A DNA stretch of 64,000 nt, from assembly GCA_964406605.1 (NCBI GenBank), contig CAYOSF010000012.1, forward strand, positions 62,001 to 126,000, in the 5' to 3' direction. Source of the DNA: CAYOSF01 sp964406605. GTDB lineage: Bacteria; Chloroflexota; Dehalococcoidia; DSTF01; RBG-16-68-14. A program made the position numbers and the translations under genes. This document shows positions 1 to 7,085 of this stretch, piece after piece. Numbering within the stretch: the stretch's first letter is position 1; each line of letters starts with the position of its first letter. Below the pieces are notes generated by a model. That model worked only from the letters and a program-made list of their open reading frames with translations. It ran no database searches and had not been told where the DNA came from.

Positions 1-91
1 CCCTCACAAGCATTCCCTGCGACATGCGCTTGATGACCGGCCCGCCGCCCACCGTGGGCGCGACGGTGCGACCAGCGACATACCGAGCCAC
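1..91 (-). CDS. Start of next complex I operon gene, possibly NuoI (partial)
   Basis: An open frame on the minus strand starts with GTG two bases after the nuoC stop and runs off the left end, giving 30 residues (ending SQGMLVR). The tight spacing says it belongs to the nuoABC transcript. NuoD starts usually carry a GPQHPSTHG segment, which is not seen in the 30 residues. The short basic run ending in GML is more like the beginning of the 8Fe ferredoxin subunit NuoI, which often reads G-x-x-V-T-x-K-H-F. Too little is visible to be sure, so no symbol is given. Confidence 0.45.
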   Translation of the reverse strand, partial: MARYVAGRTVAPTVGGGPVIKRMSQGMLVR

Positions 92-93
92 CG

Positions 94-771
94 TCACTCC
101 TCTTCGCCCTCCTCCTCGTCAGCGCCGGCCCCGTCTCCCGCGAGTTTCGCCTGCCACTCCTCGATCTCCGCGAGCGGGTTGTCCTTGCGCAGAGGAAAGT
201 GGTCGGTCATGTCATCCGGCAGAAGAAGAGGCACCAAGTGCGGATGCCCGTCGAACGTGATGCCGAACATATCGCGGGTCTCCCGCTCGTGCCAGTTCGC
301 ACCCTTCCAGACGGAGGTGACGGAGGCGACACGAGGATCGTCCAGGGGAACTCTGGTCTTGATGGTGACTTCGTGTCCCTTCTCCAGCGAGAGGAGTTGG
401 TACACGACCTCCAGCCCTTCCTCCTGAAGGTCGACGCCGAAGACGCAGCGCAGGAACTTGAAATCGAGGCGCGGGTCGTCCTTCGCGACGGGCATCACCT
501 TCGGGATGTCGTCCCGGTCGACCTCGACGATGACGCCGGTGACGCCCTGGTAGGCTTCCAGCTTCACGTCGGGAAGGGCCGCAGCTAGAAGATCGGCGAC
601 GCCGCCGGGCGGGGGCGGTACCCTGGCGGGTGCTTTGGCTCCTCCCTTGCGTTCGGGACGAGCGGGCTCCTCCGTCTTGGCCTGGCCCGCCTGCTCTCCT
701 TCCGGGGCGCCTTCGCCCCTATCCGGTGGTTCGCCCTCGGCGGCGCCTTCGTCCTTCTCTTCCTCGGACAC
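94..771 (-). CDS. nuoC: NADH-quinone oxidoreductase subunit C
   Basis: This is the 30-kDa peripheral-arm subunit of complex I, which helps form the quinone-side module with NuoB and NuoD. The protein has 225 residues. About the first 60 are a charged low-complexity leader rich in E, K, P and A. The rest is the conserved domain, with the diagnostic stretch ERETRDMFGITFDGHPHL followed by a Leu-rich segment and DHFPLRKD. I chose the GTG at 771 because it overlaps the nuoB stop by one base (TAGTG) and gives a normal family length. A longer frame reading upstream is only a shadow of nuoB. An acidic tail (DEEEGEEE) ends the protein. The family assignment is firm; the exact start is less so. Confidence 0.95.
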   Translation of the reverse strand: MSEEEKDEGAAEGEPPDRGEGAPEGEQAGQAKTEEPARPERKGGAKAPARVPPPPGGVADLLAAALPDVKLEAYQGVTGVIVEVDRDDIPKVMPVAKDDPRLDFKFLRCVFGVDLQEEGLEVVYQLLSLEKGHEVTIKTRVPLDDPRVASVTSVWKGANWHERETRDMFGITFDGHPHLVPLLLPDDMTDHFPLRKDNPLAEIEEWQAKLAGDGAGADEEEGEEE

Positions 772-1403
772 TAGGCCTTCCCCCGCTCCTCCATGATCTT
801 GTGCTGCAGGGCCAGGAAGCCGTCCATGAGCGCCTCCGGCCTCGGCGGGCAGCCGGGCACGTAGATATCGACGGGGATGATCTTGTCCACTCCCTGCAGC
901 ACGCGGTCGTAGCGCGTATACGGTCCACCGTTGGTGGCGCACGCGCCCATGGATATCACCCACTTCGGGTTGGGCATTTGTTCGTAGAGAAGTTTGATGG
1001 AGGGCGCCATCTTCTTCGTCACTGTCCCCGACACGATCATGACGTCCGCCTGCCGGGGCGATGCCTGCGGGAAGACGCCGAAGCGGTCCAAGTCGTGGTG
1101 GGACATGTAGGTGGCGATCATCTCGATGGCGCAGCAGGCAAGTCCGAAGGTGATGGGCCACATGGAGGACTCGCGCGCCAGCGCCAGAACCGCATCCGCC
1201 GGAGCCTGCAACACGCCCGGCAACACCTGTCGGTAGACGGCCTTGCCGTGATCGACTTCAACGGGGACGAGCCGCTCCGCCTCCCGTTCGATGCCGGTCT
1301 TGGGACCTTCAGCCGGCGCGGCGGGCGCTGGTGCCTCATCGGTTCCGGCGGTCGCGCTGGCGACCAGCCGGCCGGCTCGGAGGTCCTCCCCGGCTACCTC
1401 CAC
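771..1403 (-). CDS. nuoB: NADH-quinone oxidoreductase subunit B
   Basis: NuoB carries the terminal [4Fe-4S] cluster N2 that passes electrons to quinone. The 210-residue product shows all four cluster cysteines: the tandem pair C90-C91 (CCAIEM), C155 (GACATNGG) and C185 (GCPPRPE). The first 60 residues are an Ala/Pro/Glu-rich extension not needed for the fold. The GTG start has a GGGAG ribosome site 9 bases upstream. It overlaps the end of nuoA by 10 bp and the start of nuoC by 1 bp, so translation of the three is probably coupled. Confidence 0.97.
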   Translation of the reverse strand: MEVAGEDLRAGRLVASATAGTDEAPAPAAPAEGPKTGIEREAERLVPVEVDHGKAVYRQVLPGVLQAPADAVLALARESSMWPITFGLACCAIEMIATYMSHHDLDRFGVFPQASPRQADVMIVSGTVTKKMAPSIKLLYEQMPNPKWVISMGACATNGGPYTRYDRVLQGVDKIIPVDIYVPGCPPRPEALMDGFLALQHKIMEERGKA

Positions 1404-1759
1404 TCCAGCACTCCCTTCTTCCAGGCATAGGCGAGGCCGCCTCCCAGGATGATAATGAAGAGCACCATCTCATAGAAGGCCGCCTGTCCGACCCCGACGA
1501 AGGTCACGGCCCATGGGAAGAGGAACACCGCCTCTACGTCGAAGATGAGGAACAGGATGGCGAACAGGTAGTAGCGAAAGTGCACCTGGGTGCGCACCAG
1601 CTTCATCGGCAGGATGCCGCACTCGTACGAGATGTGCTTCTGCTTCGAACTGGAGTAGGGAGCGAGGATTCGGGATACGAGGAGAGCGCCAAGAACAAGT
1701 CCGGAGCCCATGACCACAGCCAGCAGAACACCGACGTAGTTGTCGAGGAGTAGCTGCAA
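1394..1759 (-). CDS. nuoA: NADH-quinone oxidoreductase subunit A
   Basis: This is a small membrane subunit of complex I, 121 residues with three predicted helices (about 8-30, 62-82 and 90-112). Family marks are the SYECGILPM loop after helix 1, whose cysteine faces the quinone channel, and the HFRYYLFAILFLIFDVEAVFL stretch before and within helix 2, with its conserved acidic residues. The start is TTG, with GGAG 9 bases upstream. It is the first gene of the nuo transcript; a promoter lies about 60 bp upstream. No NuoE/F/G-type NADH module is visible, since the operon leaves the window. Confidence 0.96.
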   Translation of the reverse strand: MQLLLDNYVGVLLAVVMGSGLVLGALLVSRILAPYSSSKQKHISYECGILPMKLVRTQVHFRYYLFAILFLIFDVEAVFLFPWAVTFVGVGQAAFYEMVLFIIILGGGLAYAWKKGVLEWR

Positions 1760-2079
1760 CGTCTACGGCTCCATCATCGCGCAGCACCCGAAGGATGTTC
1801 CCCTCCTAACGGACGCGTTTCCATGCTAACAAGCGACCGCACTAGCGTCAATTCCCAAGCGAATGGTTGGTTTATCGGGGCCATCAATCTGTTTAATCTT
1901 GGCACCGGCACGGAATGAATCGAACGCATCTATTGGTGCTCTCGCGCTTCTCCGGGGCCGATCTGGCCTTTGGAAGGCCACTTTCTGGGCGCCCTGGCCG
2001 ATCTCAGGCACCCCTTGCCGGCGGCCCTTCGCTCATGCACGGAGCGGGACGACCGCCGCGCCCTCTCTCACGTCGGTCT
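1760..2079. other. 320-bp intergenic region before nuoA
   Basis: This lies between the amidase stop and the nuoA start. The only supported content is the nuoA promoter (1823-1851) and its roughly 60-base leader. Short open frames here have no ribosome site and an amino-acid make-up typical of GC-rich noncoding frames, so I do not call them. No terminator-grade hairpin for the amidase transcript was found. Confidence 0.5.
1823..1851 (-). promoter_or_regulatory. Sigma70-type promoter of nuoA
   Basis: On the minus strand TTGACG (1851-1846) is followed after exactly 17 bp by TAGCAT (1828-1823). That matches the housekeeping consensus at 5 of 6 and 4 of 6 positions. Transcription would start near 1816, about 57 bases before the TTG start of nuoA. 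Confidence 0.5.
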
Positions 2080-3393
2080 CTAGATCGATGGAGGCTGCCA
2101 GCCGCCAAGAGCCGCCTCGATGTGCCGGGCGACGGCAAGCGCCACGTCGTCGCGCCACGGTTGTGCCACAATCTGCACGCCCAGAGGCAGCTCTTCGGGC
2201 GACGTGCCGGCGCGGACTGCCGCACACGGCCAGCCCGTCAAGCTGTACGGCAGCGTGTAGATGAAGTCCTCGCGGCTTTCGCCCTCTGTCTTGGTGGGGG
2301 CCGGGCCCGGCGCGGTCGGGCACACCAAGAGGTCGTACCGCTCCATGAACGCCAGCATCTCCCGTCGAAGCCGGCCCATTGCGAAGAGACCGCGCTCGAT
2401 CTCGTCCGCCGCGAGCTCGTGCTCCGACGCCGCGCGCCACTCCTTCCACGAGTACGAGCGAACGCGCTTCCAGTGGACCTGCGTGATCTCCCACGACTCC
2501 TCGATGCGCGGCGGCACCGCGTCCTCTATTGTCGCACCCGCGTCGCTAAGCGCTAGCGCAGCGTCGCGTACCGCCGAGGCCGTCTCGGTCGTGCACGACG
2601 CGCCTGGGAACTCCGTGAACACTGCGGCCCGCAGACCCCGGCATTCGACGTCTCGCCACTCGCCCAGCGGCACGGGCGAAACGCTTGGGTCGCGCCAGTC
2701 CGGCCCCGCGATCAGCGGCAGCGCGAGCGCCAAGTCCTCGACAAACCGCGCGATTGGGCCGATCTGCGTCCGGGGGTCCGACACGTGGTCGATACGCGGA
2801 AAGTGGCCGGTGAGCGGCACGCGCCCGGCGCTCGGCTTCAGCCCCACGACACCGCAGCAGTGCGCCGGATAGCGGACGCTGCCGCCCGAGTCGCTCCCCA
2901 GCCCCAGCGGCGAGCCGCCGGCCGCGATGATCGCGGCCTCGCCCGCGCTGCTTGCGCCGGGGATGCGCGAGGAATCGTACGGGTTGCTCGCGGGACCGTA
3001 GACGGGGTTGTCCACGCCGTCCATCGTCTTGCCCAGCATGATGCCTCCGGCCGCACGGAGCCGCGCGACAACGGTAGCGTCGCGTCTGGGGACGTATCCC
3101 GCTCTCTCCGGGATGCCGGCGGCGCAGATAGTGCCGGCCGTCTCGATCCAGTCCTTGACCGTGAACGGCACGCCGTGCAGCGGGCCTAGAGCCTCCCCCC
3201 GCGCTAGTGTCGCGTCGGCCTTCCCCGCGGCTTCCTGCGCCGCCTCCGCCGTCAACTGCACGACGGCGTTCAGCTTCGGGTTGACATCCTCGATCCGGCG
3301 CAGATGCGCCTCCACCACCTCCGCCGAGGATAGCTTTTTGTCGCGGATCGCCGCCGCCAGCGCCGTCGCCGGAGCGAACGTTATGTCATCCAA
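2080..3393 (-). CDS. Amidase signature family hydrolase
   Basis: A cytoplasmic amidase of the Ser-cisSer-Lys class, 437 residues. The triad can be placed: Lys80 (FTVKDW), cis-Ser148 (GASSAGE) and nucleophile Ser172 (GSDSGGS), with the 24-residue Ser-Ser spacing known from fatty acid amide hydrolase. The stretch GGSPLGLGSDSGGSVRYP is closer to general amidases of the FAAH type than to GatA, and no gatB or gatC is nearby, so a role in tRNA amidation is unlikely; the substrate is unknown. The TTG start lies 7 bp after the valS stop with a GGGATAGGG ribosome site, so it is probably the last gene of the prs-secA-valS transcript. Confidence 0.9.
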   Translation of the reverse strand: MDDITFAPATALAAAIRDKKLSSAEVVEAHLRRIEDVNPKLNAVVQLTAEAAQEAAGKADATLARGEALGPLHGVPFTVKDWIETAGTICAAGIPERAGYVPRRDATVVARLRAAGGIMLGKTMDGVDNPVYGPASNPYDSSRIPGASSAGEAAIIAAGGSPLGLGSDSGGSVRYPAHCCGVVGLKPSAGRVPLTGHFPRIDHVSDPRTQIGPIARFVEDLALALPLIAGPDWRDPSVSPVPLGEWRDVECRGLRAAVFTEFPGASCTTETASAVRDAALALSDAGATIEDAVPPRIEESWEITQVHWKRVRSYSWKEWRAASEHELAADEIERGLFAMGRLRREMLAFMERYDLLVCPTAPGPAPTKTEGESREDFIYTLPYSLTGWPCAAVRAGTSPEELPLGVQIVAQPWRDDVALAVARHIEAALGGWQPPSI

Positions 3394-3400
3394 CGCGGCC

Positions 3401-6166
3401 CTATCCCAGCTCCGCCAGCGCCCGCCGCAGCCCCTCCAAGCGGGCTTGGGTCTCGGTGCGGCGATCCTCCTCTGCTGCCACGACCTCGCGGGGCGCCTTG
3501 GTGCGAAACTGCTCGTTCGATAGCTTTCCGTCCAGCCGCTGGAGGTATTTCTCTGCCTCCTCGATTTCTCTGCTCAGGCGGGCTCGCTCCTTGTCCACGT
3601 CCAGCAATCCGGCGAGCGGCACGATGACCTGGGCATTGCTCAGCACCGCCGTCGCCACGCCCTCGCGCGGCGCCCCGCCCGCCTCTGAGACGAGGTGGAG
3701 CGTTTGGACACGCGCGAGCGCCTCGATGTAGGGCGAACCCGCCTCGATAGCGGGACGGCTTTCGTCGGTGACAACGTAGGCCTCGACCTCGTGAGTAGGC
3801 TCCACCCGCTTCTCCGAGCGGATGTTGCGGATCGCGCGGATCACCTCGATCACGGATTCCGTCTGTCGCTCCGCCTCCTCGTCCCACCATGCCGGATCGG
3901 CCTGGGGATACGGCGCGACGATCAAGGCCTCCGAGTTAGGCTGCGCCATGAAAGGCCGCAGCCGCTGCCACAGCTCCTCAGTCACGAAGGGCATGTAAGG
4001 GTGGAGCAGGCGGAGCCCAGTCTCCAGCACGTGCACGAGGACGGGGAGTGGCGAGGCACCGCCCTGGTTCAGGCGCACCTTGGCCATTTCGACGTACCAG
4101 TCGCAGTACTCGCCCCAGAGGAAGTCGTAGATGCGGTGTCCCGCCTCGTTGAGCTGGAACTCCCGCAGGAGTTGGTCGACCTCGCCCACGAGGCGATCGA
4201 GGCGTGAGAGGATCCAGCGGTCCTCGACGGGCAGCTCGTCCCGGCCGGACAGCGACGGCACCTCTATCTCTGCGGAGCCGTCGAGCTGCATGACGACGAA
4301 CCGGGTGACATTCCAGAGCTTGTTGGCGAAGTTGCGCCCCGCCTCCACCTTCTCTTCCCAGAGACGCTGGTCCTGACCGGTGCCGCTCGCCGTCACCAGG
4401 TTGAAGCGCAGCGCGTCGGTGCCGTACTTCTCGACCAAGTCGATGGGGTCCACCACGTTCCCCTTGGTCTTGCTCATCTTCTGGGCGTGCTCGTCGCGCA
4501 CCATGCCGTGCAGGTAGACGTAGCGGAAGGGAATCCGGTCCTCTATCCGGTCTCTCAGCCCGTCCATGCAGAACAGGCCCATCATGATCATCCTCGCCAC
4601 CCAGAAGAAGATGATCTCATAGCCCGTCTCCATGACCGTGGTCGGGTAGAAGCGGCGCAGGTCCTCCGTGTCGTCGGGCCAGCCGAGCGTCGAGCAGGGC
4701 CACAGCGCCGATGAGAACCACGTGTCGAGCGTATCCTCGTCCTGGCGGAGGCTCAACCCACCGCAGCCGTCGCATTGCGCCGGTTGCTCCACGTCCGGCG
4801 GCGGCACGGTGGCCGCACCGCAAGCCTCGCAGTACCAGACGGGGATGCGGTGCCCCCACCAGAGCTGGCGGGAGATACACCAGTCACGGATGCCCTCCAT
4901 CCAGTTCGTGTAGATCTTGGTGAAGCGAGGAGGCAGGAAGCGGATCAGGCCATCGTTGACGGCCGCCAGCGCCTCGCCGGCCAAAGAGCGCCCAGGAGCA
5001 TACTCCTTGTTCATCGCCACGAACCACTGCTCGCTGATCAGCGGCTCCACAATGGCGGCGCAGCGCTGGCAATGGCCGATGCTGTGCACGTACGGCTCCG
5101 TCTTCACCAGCAGGCTCTGCGCCTCAAGATCGCGCACGATCGCATCGCGGCAGGCGAAGCGGTCCATCCCCTGATAGGGACCGGCCTCAGCGCTCATCGT
5201 GCCGTCCTGCTCGACGGCGCTCACCGTAGCCAGGCCGTGGCGCTGACCGATCTCGAAGTCCACGGGGTCATGGCCGGGAGTAACCTTGAGAGCGCCTGTG
5301 CCGAACTCCAACTCGATCGCCTCGTCCGCCACGATGGGCAGCTCGCGCCCGATGAAGGGAAGCTGGGCCTTTCGACCGACGAGAGCGCGGTAGCGCTCGT
5401 CCTCGGGGCTGACGGCGACCCCGGTATCGGCGACGATCGTCTCCGGGCGGGTGGTCGCGATCGTGATGCAGTCCTCGGTTAGGTTGCCCTCGTCATCCAA
5501 CAGCGGGTACCGCACGTGCCAGAGGTGGCCCTGCTCCTCCTCGTGGTCCACCTCCAGATCGGAGAGCGCGGTGTTGCAGCGGGGGCACCAATTGATGATC
5601 CGCTCCCCTCGATAGATGAGGCCGCGGCGATGCAACTCATAGAACGCGGTGCGGACGGCCTTCGCCGGGCCGGGGTCCATCGTGAAGCGCTCCCGACTCC
5701 AGTCAGCCGATACCCCCAACCGCTTGTGCTGGTCGAAGATACGGGCCCGGCTCGCGTTCACGAAGGCCCAGACGCGCTCCAGGAACCGCTCCCGGCCTAC
5801 GTCGTAGCGGGTGAGCCCCTCCGCGGCCAGCTCTCGCTCTACCAGCGTGTGGACCGCAATCGCCGCGTGGTCGATGCCGGGCAGCCAGAGCGTCTGTTCG
5901 CCCAGCATCCGGTGCCACCGGATGAGGATGTCCTCCACCGTATCCATGAGCGCGTGGCCGACGTGCAGCTCACCGGTAAGGTTGGGCGGCGGCATGATGA
6001 TGACGAAGGGGTCCCGCTGCGCATCTCCCTGGGGCGCAAAGTAGCCGCCTTCCTCCCACATCCGGTAGAGGCGCTCTTCGGCGGCGTGAGGATCGTAGGC
6101 TTTCGGCATAGCAGAAGAGCCCTCGCGGCTCGGCTTCCTGAAACCGGTATCGTCACTCATCTTCAT
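3401..6166 (-). CDS. valS: Valyl-tRNA synthetase
   Basis: Charges tRNA-Val. Class I catalytic core with the HIGH-type motif as LHVGHALMD near residue 70 and the KMSKS-type loop as KMSKTKGNVVDP in the second half, an intervening editing (CP1) domain rich in Thr/Asp, the WWGHRIPVWYC segment, and zinc-like CEACG and CDGCG pairs. A C-terminal coiled coil (last 70 residues, LLDVDKERARLSREIEEAE) is typical of ValRS and absent from IleRS. Length 921 residues from the upstream ATG. An ATG at 6109 (MPKAYDPHAAEERLYR) gives the usual family N-terminus and has GAGGG upstream, so it may be the true start. No T-box core sequence was found upstream. Confidence 0.97.
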   Translation of the reverse strand: MKMSDDTGFRKPSREGSSAMPKAYDPHAAEERLYRMWEEGGYFAPQGDAQRDPFVIIMPPPNLTGELHVGHALMDTVEDILIRWHRMLGEQTLWLPGIDHAAIAVHTLVERELAAEGLTRYDVGRERFLERVWAFVNASRARIFDQHKRLGVSADWSRERFTMDPGPAKAVRTAFYELHRRGLIYRGERIINWCPRCNTALSDLEVDHEEEQGHLWHVRYPLLDDEGNLTEDCITIATTRPETIVADTGVAVSPEDERYRALVGRKAQLPFIGRELPIVADEAIELEFGTGALKVTPGHDPVDFEIGQRHGLATVSAVEQDGTMSAEAGPYQGMDRFACRDAIVRDLEAQSLLVKTEPYVHSIGHCQRCAAIVEPLISEQWFVAMNKEYAPGRSLAGEALAAVNDGLIRFLPPRFTKIYTNWMEGIRDWCISRQLWWGHRIPVWYCEACGAATVPPPDVEQPAQCDGCGGLSLRQDEDTLDTWFSSALWPCSTLGWPDDTEDLRRFYPTTVMETGYEIIFFWVARMIMMGLFCMDGLRDRIEDRIPFRYVYLHGMVRDEHAQKMSKTKGNVVDPIDLVEKYGTDALRFNLVTASGTGQDQRLWEEKVEAGRNFANKLWNVTRFVVMQLDGSAEIEVPSLSGRDELPVEDRWILSRLDRLVGEVDQLLREFQLNEAGHRIYDFLWGEYCDWYVEMAKVRLNQGGASPLPVLVHVLETGLRLLHPYMPFVTEELWQRLRPFMAQPNSEALIVAPYPQADPAWWDEEAERQTESVIEVIRAIRNIRSEKRVEPTHEVEAYVVTDESRPAIEAGSPYIEALARVQTLHLVSEAGGAPREGVATAVLSNAQVIVPLAGLLDVDKERARLSREIEEAEKYLQRLDGKLSNEQFRTKAPREVVAAEEDRRTETQARLEGLRRALAELG

Positions 6167-6256
6167 GTCCCGCGCCGGCGGAAGAGTCCCCTGCGATCCC
6201 GTGCGTACTTCGCATCATTCCTGCTTCCTGCTCGCTGCCTGTTCCTGATCACAGCT

Positions 6257-6278
6257 CGGCCCCGATTCCTCGGGGCCG
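6257..6278 (-). other. GC-rich hairpin upstream of valS
   Basis: A perfect 9-bp inverted repeat (CGGCCCCGA and its complement) with a 4-base loop lies 90-110 bases before valS, just after the hypothetical gene. No T-run follows on the minus strand, so it may be a processing or attenuating structure rather than an intrinsic terminator. Confidence 0.4.
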
Positions 6279-6316
6279 TTCGGCGTTGCGATTGTACCGG
6301 CGCGTCTGGCCCCTGG

Positions 6317-7081
6317 TCAACGGAGGCGGGCTACTACCTCGCCGTCTACAACGGCACCCTCACTGGCTGCCGGCGATGCCAGTGACTGCGCCCGGCGTCG
6401 CGCCGCCGCCTCCAAGTGCGATACCTGGGCGAGCGCCTTGCGCGTGTCGGAGGCGACCCGCGCCGGGTCGCTCTGCTTGACCCTGAACTTGAACAGCCAG
6501 TAGGTGAACGCTCTCAACTCACCGTAGGAGATCGCATCGCCTGGAGGTAGCGCCTGCTCCTCCCGAAACGCCGCAAGGAGCTCGTCGTGGCTGCGCCCGT
6601 AGACCCGCTCAAAGACCTGGTTGTCCAGGCCCCCGCCTTCGGCCTGCGTCCAGACACACGAGCGCCGCTCCTTCAGCACCTCCTCCTCCACCGTGAGCTG
6701 GAGCGCTTCTTCCACAGTGATCCCGTAGACGAAGTTGAGATGGGCGGTGTGTTTGGTGTCGCCGATGGCCCGCTTGAACTCGCCCTCTGCCAGCACCCGA
6801 GGCGGCCGCCCGAAGAAGAGAAGAGCCTCACATTCGTCCGCCGGAATGGCCCCGTCGGCGGCCTCGCAGAGACGCTCCGCCAACAGAAGCCAATCGAAAG
6901 CCTCGCCGCCGATGAGGTAGCGATACAGACGTCCACCGGTCTCCTCCTCCGGCATCTCCCAGTGGGCGATCGCCTCCAGCAGAGCGACGAACCAGTCCTC
7001 GCCGTTCTGGACCGCCTCGCGAAAGCCAATCAGCGGCTGGGGCGCCGGCGTCTGTTCATCCGCGGATCGTCGTCTTGCCAT
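6317..7081 (-). CDS. Conserved-looking hypothetical protein between secA and valS
   Basis: A 254-residue soluble protein I do not recognise. It is mostly helical by composition. A basic start (MARRRSADEQ) is followed by an ordered region of about 210 residues with many Trp, Phe and Tyr, including EDWFVALLEAIAHWEMPEE, a FDWLLLAERLCE helix and AFTYWLFKFRVKQSDP, then a disordered Ala/Arg tail. No signal peptide, membrane segment or catalytic signature is evident. The ATG at 7081 is 4 bp after the secA stop, so it is translated from the same transcript as secA and valS; the longer frame upstream is a shadow of secA. A role near translation or export is only guessed from position. Confidence 0.75.
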   Translation of the reverse strand: MARRRSADEQTPAPQPLIGFREAVQNGEDWFVALLEAIAHWEMPEEETGGRLYRYLIGGEAFDWLLLAERLCEAADGAIPADECEALLFFGRPPRVLAEGEFKRAIGDTKHTAHLNFVYGITVEEALQLTVEEEVLKERRSCVWTQAEGGGLDNQVFERVYGRSHDELLAAFREEQALPPGDAISYGELRAFTYWLFKFRVKQSDPARVASDTRKALAQVSHLEAAARRRAQSLASPAASEGAVVDGEVVARLR

Positions 7082-7085
7082 TGTT

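Noticed and set aside
1826..2011. 61-codon minus-strand frame before nuoA
   Set aside because: It contains the nuoA promoter hexamers, has no ribosome site and no recognisable composition.
6167..6316. T-box leader before valS
   Set aside because: A hairpin is present, but the conserved T-box antiterminator sequence (TGGNACCGCG) and a terminator T-run are missing.
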